Shown here: positions 24,000 through 33,174 of the stretch, in pieces
Numbering within the stretch: the stretch's first letter is position 1
Layout: each line of letters starts with the position of its first letter
NCBI GenBank assembly: GCA_963969395.1
Contig: OZ017805.1
Coordinates: forward strand, 6,696,001-6,760,000
Source: Pseudoscleropodium purum
Lineage: Eukaryota; Streptophyta; Bryopsida; Hypnales; Brachytheciaceae
DNA length: 64,000 nt
Direction of reading: 5' to 3'
The notes under the pieces: model-generated
Told to the model about the DNA's origin: nothing
Databases searched by the model: none
Seen by the model: the letters and a program-made list of their open reading frames with translations, nothing else
Position numbers and translations under genes: made by a program

Positions 24000-24160
24000 A
24001 ACATTGGGTGTAGTTGGGGCAGTCGGGGTGTTCTAACGGGGCGGATGAGGCAGTTAAATGAGTTGGATGGTCAACAGTGGACCACATGGACGACAAATTT
24101 TCCGAATGTCAATAAACATTCAGGACCTCATGTTCAGATTTGGACGTCATGTCCACCCTA
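24000..24160. repeat. Right subterminal GC block and terminal repeat of the hAT element
   Basis: It holds GGGGCAGTCGGGGTG, ACGGGGCGGATGAGGCAG, GTGGACCACATGGACGAC and TTTGGACGTCATGTCCACCCTA. Read inward, the last 20 bp resemble the left end at 7262. Confidence 0.6.
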
Positions 24161-24168
24161 CTTTCAAG
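24161..24168. repeat. Probable 8-bp target-site duplication, right (giant hAT)
   Basis: ctttcaag matches cctccaag (7254-7261) at six of eight bases, and both differences are transitions. Confidence 0.5.
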
Positions 24169-25035
24169 TAGGGCCAAATCTTGGAGAGCAAGAATAAAGG
24201 ATTTGAGATTATATTACTGTATCTGCTCAAGCTATGCGGCAGTTAAAGATATGCCTCCAATATCTTTCCCTTTATAAAGATTACTATTGCAAACTGGTTC
24301 ACTCACTCTGATCTTGAATGATACAATTTGCTGGACGTTGAGCTAGACATTGAACTACAAAGTTGCATTTTCAAAGCAAGTAGGCTAACCTCTAGCGAAC
24401 AGAATTGAAAATTTTTGTTGAACAATTCTCTGAGTTAACTTAGTATTGCTATACTTCAGCTTCTATTGGTGTTAACAAGTGGCGTCATCACAACAAGCAA
24501 ATACTAGTTAGAGTTAATGAAGAAGGCATTGTTGAACATGTTTTTATGGGTTGTTGCTTTGTTAGTGTAATTTTTTGGTTGTTCCTTGTAAAAGCAATAA
24601 TAAGTGTTAGACGGTTGAAGACACATGTTGCAACCTCAATAACAATACATGTGTTTTGTTGATTGGAATGAATACAAGTGAGGCCCTCTACCTATAGGAG
24701 CGATTTAACAAATCAAGACAATTTGACTACCCTCATTTCCTTTGCCTTCTTTACACTTTGATATTGATTCTAGAAGCACAAGATAAGATAATTTAGTCTT
24801 CATGCAAAACTCATGTAGATGCCTTAGCATCCTACAAGACTATGAGATATATATGTGTGTCTGTGTATATGTGTGCACTTGGAAAAAAATAGGTGATGGA
24901 TATAATACTATGAGATATATCAAATGATATTGATGTCTTTTATATCATAGCATAAAACTATTGCTACTATTGATATAATACTTTCTAGTTTGGAAATTGA
25001 TAGAATGTTGCTCAATACGGAATGTACTAGAAACA
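24169..25035. other. No gene seen
   Basis: AT-rich with scattered stops. It begins tagggccaaatc, which loosely echoes the hAT end and could be a scrap of another copy. Confidence 0.4.
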
Positions 25036-25980
25036 AATTTTTTCTTCTTGAACCAGAAGTAGGAGTAGTGGAGTGAGCTCAAAAACCTTAGTCGAGTCCG
25101 ACTAGGTTCTTTAGGGTGTCCAATGGTACCTCCATTTTCAGTTTTTGGTTCAAGAAGAAATTTTTTTTTAAATACTTTTGAGCTCAATAACCTTAATTGG
25201 ATTTGACTAGTTTTTTGGGGGTGTCCGGCAATACTTCCATTTTTGGTTTTTGGTTTAAAAAAACAAAAAAGTTATTTTTATTTTTTGAACTAAAAGTGAG
25301 AGTAGTGGACGGAGCTCAAAAACCTTAGTTGGATTTGACCAGGTTCTTTGTGGTGTCCAACAATATGTCTATGTTTTATTTAGGGTTCAAAATTTTTATT
25401 TTTATTTTTTCTTAAATCAAAATTGGGAATAATGGAGTGAGCTCAAAAACCTTAGTCAAGTCCAACTAGGTTCTTCAGGATGCTTAGCGATATCTCCATT
25501 TTTTGTTTTTGAACCAAAATAAATAAATAAATAAATAATCAAAATTAAAAAGACGAAATTTTTTTTTTTAATTTTTTTTAAAAATTTTAAATTTTAAAAA
25601 AAAAATATATATATATATATATAATTAATTTAATTAATTAATTTTTTTCTTCTTGAATCAAAAGTAGGAATAGTGGAGCTAGCTCAAAAACCCTAGCTGG
25701 ATCCATCTATGTTCTTTTGAGTGCTGATGGTACCCCAATTTTTGGTTCTAAATGAAAAATAAATAAGTTAATTAATTAATTTTAATTTAAGAGTGGGAGT
25801 AGGAGGAGGCATCCCAAAAATTGTATTATGGTCCAATTGTATTCTTTAGGGTGCTTGACAATCCTTTTATTTTTTGTTCAATAGAAAAATAATTCTTTTT
25901 TAACCTAAAATGAGGGTAGTGTGAACCAATCAAAGACCCCTATTGGATCCAATTTTGTTTTTTGGGCTATCTTACACTAG
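25036..25980. repeat. Degenerate tandem array, about 7 units (family of 6.5-6.9 kb)
   Basis: Unit cores begin near 25075, 25170, 25313, 25438, 25676, 25809 and 25925. The best conserved part is 'gagctcaaaaaccttagt' then 'gactaggttctttagggtg', followed by 'ccattttcagtttttggtt'. Unit spacing varies from about 100 to 240 bp because of A/T expansions, including (TA)n and AATT runs at 25560-25650. Confidence 0.8.
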
Positions 25981-26660
25981 AGTCATTTTGATTAAAAAAA
26001 ATAGTAAAGTTTTTTTTTATTGGTATTGAAAACAAGGGAAAAGTAGCTAAGAGAAAACAAAGTATAAAATTACTGAAGACCAAAGTAACAACCCTTGCTC
26101 TAATTCTTAGAAGAAGAGGAATCTTGAGTTTGAGATAGATTTTGTTGAGCTTCTTAGAATGAAGAATGAAAAAGGCCTAAAGAACTCCAAAGAAACACCT
26201 ATTTCAAAGCATGATGTAGATTATTGTTTTGATATTTATAGCATCTTAAAGTAATTTTCAGGATTTGCAAGTTGTGAGCAATATTTGCAAACCTTCAAAA
26301 ACAACCAAGCAATGACTTTTATGACCTACTAAGCAAACAACAAATTATACTAATAGCTGCAAAATATTAGATGAATGCATACTTTTGGATAGCATTTGGA
26401 TATATGAACCAAGCATCTTACAACCTTTACGAACAATTGGAGAACAACTTCAATGAATTATTTGTTCTCCAATTGTGACTCCAATATAGATTTGGTATTT
26501 TGATAAGTATACAAATTTGCCTAGCAATTTTACATGTGCATAAGCAACCTAGCATGAAATGACTAAAATCTATATCAAAGGAAAAACATAAGAACAATAC
26601 CTTTATGAAAAATAATCTACAACTATAAGTGAAAGTACAAATCTTGGTTTTTAAAGCTAA
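25981..26660. other. No intact gene; possible distal end of the decayed ORF beyond
   Basis: AT-rich. The minus strand has scattered protein-like words continuing from the ORF at 27.1-26.7 kb but no usable frame. Confidence 0.35.
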
Positions 26661-26664
26661 AGAT

Positions 26665-27100
26665 AATGCGTTGTATGCTCAATATACAACTTTAGAACAA
26701 TTCACTTCCTTATAATATCCTTGCAATTAGGAGAAACAATGGTCTCGTCTTCCTACCACTTTATAATAGATTATCTTCATTGCATTGGAAAGTGCATCAA
26801 AGAAAACTCTTCTTTATTCTTGGAGCCAAAGAATATTTTCTTTATTGTCTAGGAGAACTCTTTTAGCAAGTGCCTTCTTCATGTTTCTCTAATTCAGTCC
26901 AAATATCCTTGCTACACCCTTTCCACTTTCGATTCCTAGTGCAACTACACATGTATTCACAATGTTCTTTATTTGTACATTTCTAGCTTTACAAAGCCCA
27001 ACTAAGGGAATTTGATTATCATCTTTCAAGCTACCTAGAATCTCATGTTGCAATTTTACCAAAGCAAGATTCCTTACAAATAGTAGTACCATTTGTTTCA
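26665..27100 (-). pseudogene. Decayed transposase-like ORF
   Basis: The open piece 27092-26889 contains LVKLQHEILGSLKDDNQIPL and ends GKGVARIFGLN. The same frame continues after a TAG as RNMKKALAKRVLLDNKENIL, then RRVFFDALSNAMKIIYYKVV, then a stop. The layout, a helix-turn-helix-like 'GLN*RNMKKALAKR' segment followed by a basic helix, is like the DNA-binding N-terminus of some eukaryotic transposases. I cannot name the superfamily. Confidence 0.35.
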
Positions 27101-27797
27101 GAATTGGTTAGCCTAAAATCTTCATAATTGTCAAGTGATAAACCTTCACATGTAATGATTCTTTATTTTCTTAAGTATTTACAAACTAATGTCTTGAGTA
27201 AGAATGGTACTAGTCTTATGATCTTAAATTTTTTCCAACCTACAACTAAGAATTGAAGGTTTACATTTTCACTTCTTAGTACATGTTATTCCTCTACATT
27301 TTGCAATTTGGCTTTATAAGCATGACATCTACAGGTCCTCTTTCAACCATCAACTTTGCACTTTTTAACATATCAAGTATGATAATCACAACTTGGTACA
27401 AGTCTACAGTCAAAGCCTATACTAGATTCAAAATCAATTGAATTAGTAATCACTCCTACCATTTTGATTTTTCTTGACTAGATTTTTATACAAAATAATG
27501 TGCAAAGATTTTAATAACCCTAAATCAATATAAAAGACTATCAATACTCCTTTCTAGATTGAAAACTTTAAACCTTGTAAATTAACTTAACCACCCTAAC
27601 CCTAAAAATAAATAAATTGCAATAGAGCATCCAATTATTTTCTTGTAAATTTAAGTGGCTTCTAATTGAACTCAAAATCACTACTTTCAAAGGCAAGTTT
27701 TGGACTAGAAGGGAAAACACACCACAGGTTGTTGCTAATAATACTTATCACCCTTGAATCTAAAAGGAAACAAAAGCAAAGTTGATTCCTAGAAAAC

Positions 27798-27962
27798 TTG
27801 TACTAGAAAAAAACCATATTGCAATCAACACAGGCTAGCTGATTGTTTTTGTAATTGTGTTGAATGCAACACAATTTAAAAAAAATTTGTTGTAGTCAAC
27901 TTACTTGACAAAAATAATCAACTAGCTTATGTTGACAACAACACAATTTTTTTGTAGTATTG
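27798..27962. mobile_element. CACTA-like MITE, 159 bp, with TTG duplication
   Basis: The element at 27801-27959 has terminal inverted repeats of about 45 bp: left TACTAGAAAAAAACCATATT, right (inward) TACTACAAAAAAATTGTGTT. Both continue into CTAG(C/T)TGATT(G/A)TTTTTGT. It is flanked by ttg on both sides (27798-27800 and 27960-27962). A 3-bp duplication with ACTA(G/C)AAAA ends fits CACTA (En/Spm)-type miniatures. Confidence 0.7.
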
Positions 27963-29165
27963 ATTTACAACCCTATCATGCATTTCAAGCAAACTTGCTA
28001 CTTTATTTTTATTGACTTTGAATTATTGCTGAAGTTGCCCTCTAAACCTTCTAAACAAATGTATTGTAGGCTCTTAGGCGGTCTCAAAAAAATCCCTCAC
28101 ACTTGATTCTTCTTCATCATCCTAAATTTGCTTCAGATTTCTCCACAATGTCGTGCTCACTTACTGCTACATTGCATCTAAATGCCTAGAACTAAGGCCG
28201 TTATACACAATGGATACAATACCCTTTATGATCTCAAGATTCTCAATGCTTGTTTTTTGTCTAAGAAAATAAAATCTAAATCCTAAAATCCAAGATGCCT
28301 AAACTTCAAAGCAATATACATGCACCTTGTTTAAAGTTGCAACATTTGCCAAGCTGAAAGTAGAAATACTCAAAATGGAACAATTAGAAATTATAAAAGC
28401 AACACAATTGGTTTACAAATTGGCAATAATGATTAGATTTGATCCTTCATCATAAATCATTACCGTTTCGAACCACAAATTCAAGATTTTGGGCCTACAA
28501 CAAGGACAATAATGAATTACATCTTTCATCCACAACCCTCATCTATTTTGATATGACATTTGTTTTATTATTGTAGCAACTAAGGACTAAAAAAGTTGAA
28601 TATATAGGATATTTTGTGGTTACTCCATTTTAAAACATTCTAGAACACCCTTTTTATTTTAGACAAGGCACATGTACTATATTTGAATATAATAATTATT
28701 TATTTTTTTCTAAGAAATTAACATTGTGCTAATTCAAATTATAAATTTCAACCCAAAAAAGGGGTTCTTACATCCAATTTGGCTCCTATGAATGTGCAAT
28801 TTTTTTTATTAGAGTTGTCTTTGGCACTTCAACATATTTAATATATTCAAGAGCATCTTCTATAATCAATCGCCGCTATAGAATGTAAATGTGTATCCAA
28901 CAGCTAGGAACAACCAAGCTAGACGATGAATTGCAAATGCACCAATTACAAGACAAGAAAATAAGTAGAAGAGTGCTAGAAATGTTAAGGGACAAATAGT
29001 AGAAGTGACATTGCTTCCATTTTCGAGGCAAAGTGCAATTGTGTTGCTAGAAATCGGAACAAATGATAACAAAAATGTGCATTGAAGTAAATTAGGTATG
29101 ATCTCCACATGCACATGCTCAAATTTTGATAATATGGTTATTTCCGCTATTAGAGGTTGTTAACA
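27963..29165. other. No gene seen
   Basis: AT-rich. The 82-codon minus-strand frame at 29114-28866 has no recognisable domain, and I take it as chance. Confidence 0.45.
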
Positions 29166-29320
29166 AATCATGAATTGCAAGCACTTGCACTACTTGTATC
29201 GGTACTTTTACAAGATAGACATCTATAATGACAAATTCATTCATGCATTAAGTTCTAACTTCAACAAGTTGAAGCTACTTCTAGTACAAGTTGGAATCAT
29301 TACTATTTCAAAATAGACAT
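29166..29320 (+). pseudogene. SWIM-family fragment (second copy)
   Basis: The frame reads QIMNCKHLHYLYRYFYKIDI then YNDKFIHALSSNFNKLK. It is clearly related to CKHLYYIFCYLCKMDYEKDK...FIHVPSF at about 2075-2150. Only the second half of the SWIM finger survives. Confidence 0.5.
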
Positions 29321-29450
29321 GGCCACATTCTTCTATGTACTTCATTTATGTTGTATTAATTTACATTTGTTACAATTGAAATAATTTTAATTGTATGAAA
29401 CAAAAAATATTTTTGCATTCATGAAGAATGGGAGTTTATCTCAAGAATCT

Positions 29451-29695
29451 AATCACTAGAAGAAAACTGCATTGGAAACAATAAAAAATATGTTGAAAAC
29501 TATAAAAGCATGTGACATTGGTTTTATTGAGTTCCTAGTTTTCAACACAAAATTCCAGGTTGGAATGCCATTTCAACAAAAAGGTCTGCATTGCAATGGC
29601 ATTCCAATGCAAAATTCTGTGTTAGAAACTAAGAACTCAACAAAACCAATGTCACACAATTTAATGATTTTCAATGCAATATTTTGCTAGTGAAT
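29451..29695. mobile_element. CACTA-like MITE, 239 bp, with AAT duplication
   Basis: The element at 29454-29692 starts CACTAGAAGAAAACTGCATTGG and ends ...TTTTGCTAGTG. The two halves are imperfect inverted copies over about 110 bp (for example 'atgtgacattggttttattg' against its complement near 29660). It is flanked by aat at 29451-29453 and 29693-29695. CACTAG ends plus a 3-bp duplication indicate a CACTA-type miniature. Confidence 0.8.
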
Positions 29696-30464
29696 GTTTT
29701 GAAATATGAAGATATAAATATCAAGAAACTACAATTATGACCCCTAATTAAGTAACATCTGTGTGAATATGAATATTTTTGTTTGCTTTCATTTTTCATT
29801 TTTTCCCACTTATTTCACTGAATTCCTATTTTTATCTTTCATTTCTTTATATTTTTTTTGTAAAACTCTCCATTTTTTTTCATTTTTTTGGAAGGATGTC
29901 TTCCGTATTTTATAGTTTTTTTTTCTCCAAGTATGGTCACTCTTTTGAATTGGAGTATTTTTGGAAGAGGTTCATGAGACTACAATGTGATGGCTCAACT
30001 TTGAATTCCACAAGGCCCTAAATTATCTTGGTGAGTGCAACTTCTATACTAAACTGCTTGTTAAGAGTTGTACTATAGTAGTTGTAGAGGCTAGGTAAAA
30101 CCCACTTTTAGTTTTGTAAAAATTATTTGCCCAACTTACTATATAGTGTTCTACTAAAAACTTGTTATTAAATGGAGAATAGAATTGTAATGGGTGAACT
30201 AAGTACTTCACTATTTGTAAAGGTTTGAAGGATTTTTCCTACTTGAAATGGTAGTTGTAAAAGCATGAAAAAATTAAACAAAATCCATGGTTATAGAAGT
30301 AGTAGTCATAGGTTCTAAAACTTACTATAAATAGGAAATTGTCTTCTATTTTTGAAAAAAAATTTGGAAAATTTTTTTGGAAAAAAAGTGTTGGAGGCTC
30401 TAGGCTTATAAACTGCATGCTTATAGCTCACAAGCTCACCACTCTAAGCTCACATGCTAGCATT
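29696..30464. other. No gene seen
   Basis: T-rich then A-rich low-complexity DNA. No supported coding or RNA feature. Confidence 0.45.
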
Positions 30465-31260
30465 GTTGACTGAATGGACCCACAATTAATTCTTTCTTTT
30501 CTATTTAAACAATTAAATTGGCTCATGCTTGTAAAGAAACTACCTTTGGTTGCAAAGGAAAATAAACAAATGGTTGAATGGACGTACAATTAATCCCTTT
30601 TTTCCTATTTAAGCAATCAAACTAGTGTATACTTGTTAAAATACTACCTTTGGTTGCAAAGAAAAATAAATAAATGGTTGATTGGACCCATGATGAATCC
30701 ACTCTTTCCAATTTAAACAATTAATCTAGCATATGTTTGTGAAGAAATTACCTTTGTTTGCAAAGAAAAATAAATAAATCGTTGGAGTCCCTCTTTCCTA
30801 ATCCATATGTCTAATTCAATAAATAACTTAGAAAATCTTTATTAGAAAATTATCCCATGCTCTTAAGGAAAAAGAAATATTAGTTCAAGTGCCTCCCTCT
30901 TAATGCCTTGTATACAATTTAACAAGTAATTTGACAAATGCTTCTTAGGAAATAATTCCAAGTGTAAAAGAAAAGAAATTATGGTTGATGTGACTCCCTC
31001 CTCATTCCTCATGTCCAATTCAACAATTAATTTGGTAAATTTATTTTATGAAATGACTTGGAGTTCCTTAACAAATGGTTCAATTGCCTCTTTTTTAATT
31101 CCTTATGTCTAATTTAACAATGAATTTGACAAATCCTTGTTAGAAAATAAACTCACAAGCTCTAAAGGAAAGAAATAATTATTCAAAGGCCTCCCTTCTA
31201 AACCACCTTATCTAATTTGAAAAATGAATTGGCAAATTTGTGAAGAAATAATTTAGTCTA
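30465..31260. repeat. Tandem array of about eight ~100-bp units
   Basis: Units start at 'gttga/gttca' near 30465, 30572, 30676, 30781, 30884, 30983, 31078 and 31183. The first three are close copies sharing 'actacctttggttgcaaag' and AAATAAA(T/C)AAATG. Later units diverge but keep 'ccctcttaatgcctt..gtctaattt', 'aacaa..aatttg' and an A-rich end. Divergence rises from left to right. Confidence 0.75.
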
Positions 31261-31529
31261 TTTTAGGCTATAAAAATGGAAATTTTTTCTTCAATTTGTT
31301 TACAAATTGTATGACATAAAATTTTTAATGTAGCTAATTAATATTCAAGTACATGATGATATGAAAGCAATCCAGATATGAGCTACCACCAATGAAATGT
31401 AAGCTATTTTGAATGGGAAGGAAGAATCCTATTCCAAATTTAATGTGACAGGCCTAAGCAAATCCTAAGTCAACCTTGAAGTTTATTGTTTTTGCCCTAT
31501 TTGATAGTGTTATGACCCTAAGCATTAGA

Positions 31530-31720
31530 GTTTCCACCCCTTCCAATAGAATCCTTGCTTTTAATGAATAGCATCCTGATCGTGTCTAATTAGCGTTCCT
31601 ACCTTGAACAAATAGTGTCCATGCCTTAACCAATTAGCGTTTGTGCCCCGACCAAATTATATACTGCTCACGCCCTAACTAAATAGTGTCTACACTCCAA
31701 CCAAATAAAGTCCTTGCCTG
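31530..31720. repeat. Short degenerate tandem, unit about 23-32 bp
   Basis: Repeated 'gccttaaccaattagcgttt'-type units (cc..aaccaaatagtgtcc..) occur about seven times, for example near 31592, 31623, 31650, 31675 and 31697. Confidence 0.55.
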
Positions 31721-31819
31721 GATACCAACATGGAATGCTACATCATGCAACAAAAGTAACTCATGGTAATTTTTTTTTTATTTGGAAAAATTTGAATCAC
31801 TAAGTTGTAAAAGCTAACT

Positions 31820-31900
31820 AGTCACCCATCCGTCTCATCTGTCTTGCTTGTCTCATCCATCGTGCCCATCCATCTTGTCTACTGACCCTAAACCACTTGA
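31820..31900. repeat. Fragment of hAT subterminal-type repeat
   Basis: CACCCATCCGTCTCATCTGT, then TTGTCTCATCCATCGTGCCC and ATCCATCTTGTC resemble the CATCCGCCC/GTCC motifs of the hAT element. No element ends are visible around it. Confidence 0.35.
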
Positions 31901-32760
31901 TGTGACAACCATGTGCAAAAGTAGAGGTAATGGAAGTAATCATAGAAAAGTGAAATAGCTCTTGCTTTATTTTTAGTAATTTGTAGGACTGTAAGCTACT
32001 TCTAGCCTTTGAATTTTAGAGTTTGCAAGGATGAGTGTAAGAAGCATGACTGGTATGAAGCGAAAAATATGAATGCACTAATTTTTTTTGGTGTTTCTGC
32101 AATATAGGTTTTTCAAAGAAGCAATCAATTCAAGTATTTCACCTTACTAAACAATGTATGCCAAGAACAAATTGAACAGGAAATCCTTATTTCATCCATA
32201 CATGAATTTTGAAGTTTGAAGGGCCATCTTGGAAAGCTCTATCAAATTCAATATTTCAAACCAACAAAACAAATTGTGTATCATATTCACTCTATTGTCC
32301 TTTTGAACGTAGATCTTTTCCAACATCTTCTGAAGAATGCATCTTCCTATTGTGACAACCAATAATTTAGATATTACTTGTTTTCATTTGTCCTCAACAT
32401 TCCCTTTTCTATTGTTAGAAATAAGACTATCATATTCCTACATAAACCTTATAGTTTAGTACAAAATCAATTGTTTGATTAAAGAACTTGTTCTTCTATT
32501 CTTTTGTTGTTGCTTTGCATGCATATCATATTGTAGGTACATCTCTCTTTGCTATTGCATGTTTGCATTTGATTAGCAAAACTTCCATATTCCATTGTAT
32601 AGGGTGGTACTATAAAAATGTCTAGTATACAAAAAGCAACAAGAACTGCCGGGCTCTAAAGAATGTAGTAAAATCTGTACTATCAGCGATGAGGTTTATT
32701 ACTATGTATAATAGTGCAGACTTTGGTCAAATTTAATTCAAATTAAAGGTTGTATGAGAT
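31901..32760. other. No clear gene; possible upstream exons of the 33-kb candidate
   Basis: A short protein-like stretch at 32641-32690 (KNCRALKNVVKSVLSAM) ends beside a GT, but I cannot link it convincingly to the next exon. Confidence 0.3.
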
Positions 32761-32762
32761 CA

Positions 32763-33171
32763 CTAGAAAGTGCAAAGATGCTCAGAAACTGATTTTTCTA
32801 GCACTGTGAACGTCAAGTCTTCTACAAAGCTCCTTGTACTCCAAAAGGTTTGTACATCATGTCCAATCGGTTTGTTTTCATCTACTTCAGATGTTTATGA
32901 ATTTGCATCATTGTGCAAAGAATAGTTTATTCTATATAGTCATATAAAATAAGGTAATTTTATAGATGGTTCTTAGAAGTTCTTTCATACACATGATACT
33001 TCTCAATATATCTTGAACAATTTTGTAGAATTGTATTGTCATTTTCAGGTTACTTCAATGGAAAATTCATTTGCCTTGAAAAATGGAAAACAAACGATAG
33101 TAGAGACTTTAGCAAGTGGATGTCAAAGAATTGTAGACACCAACACTAAGCAAGCTATTGTAGCAGGATGA
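32763..33171 (+). CDS. Candidate two-exon hypothetical gene or pseudogene end
   Basis: A first block, about 32768-32847, reads KVQRCSETDFSSTVNVKSST then KLLVLQK and stops at an AAG/GTTTGT donor. A second block starts after a TTTTCAG acceptor near 33048 and reads VTSMENSFALKNGKQTIVET then LASGCQRIVDTNTKQAIVAG and TGA. Joining in phase 0 gives an open frame of about 67 codons. Donor, acceptor and phase agree, but the upstream exons and start are not identified and no domain is recognised. It may be the 3' end of a real gene, a pseudogene, or chance. Confidence 0.3.
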
Positions 33172-33174
33172 TGA

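Larger units (their letters stand above)
7262..24160. mobile_element. Giant hAT-superfamily element with passenger genes (degenerate)
   Basis: The left end begins TAGGGTTGACAAATCGAAAC. The right end, read inward from 24160, is TAGGGTGGACATGACGTCCA, and both continue into GTCC-rich sequence. An 8-bp duplication with two C/T differences flanks it. Inside, in order: a DUF659-type hAT transposase pseudogene (minus, about 14.70 to 7.86 kb), an unknown ORF (minus, 16.43-15.46 kb), a Tyr/Gly-rich ORF (plus, 18.05-19.32 kb) and a kinase-like ORF (plus, 21.49-22.98 kb). GC-rich GTCCGC/GGACGG blocks lie at both ends and between the genes. A later 3.55-kb insertion interrupts the transposase. The alternative is two or three smaller hAT copies lying side by side and sharing subterminal repeats. 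I favour one element because the only convincing TIR-like ends are the outer pair. Confidence 0.55.
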
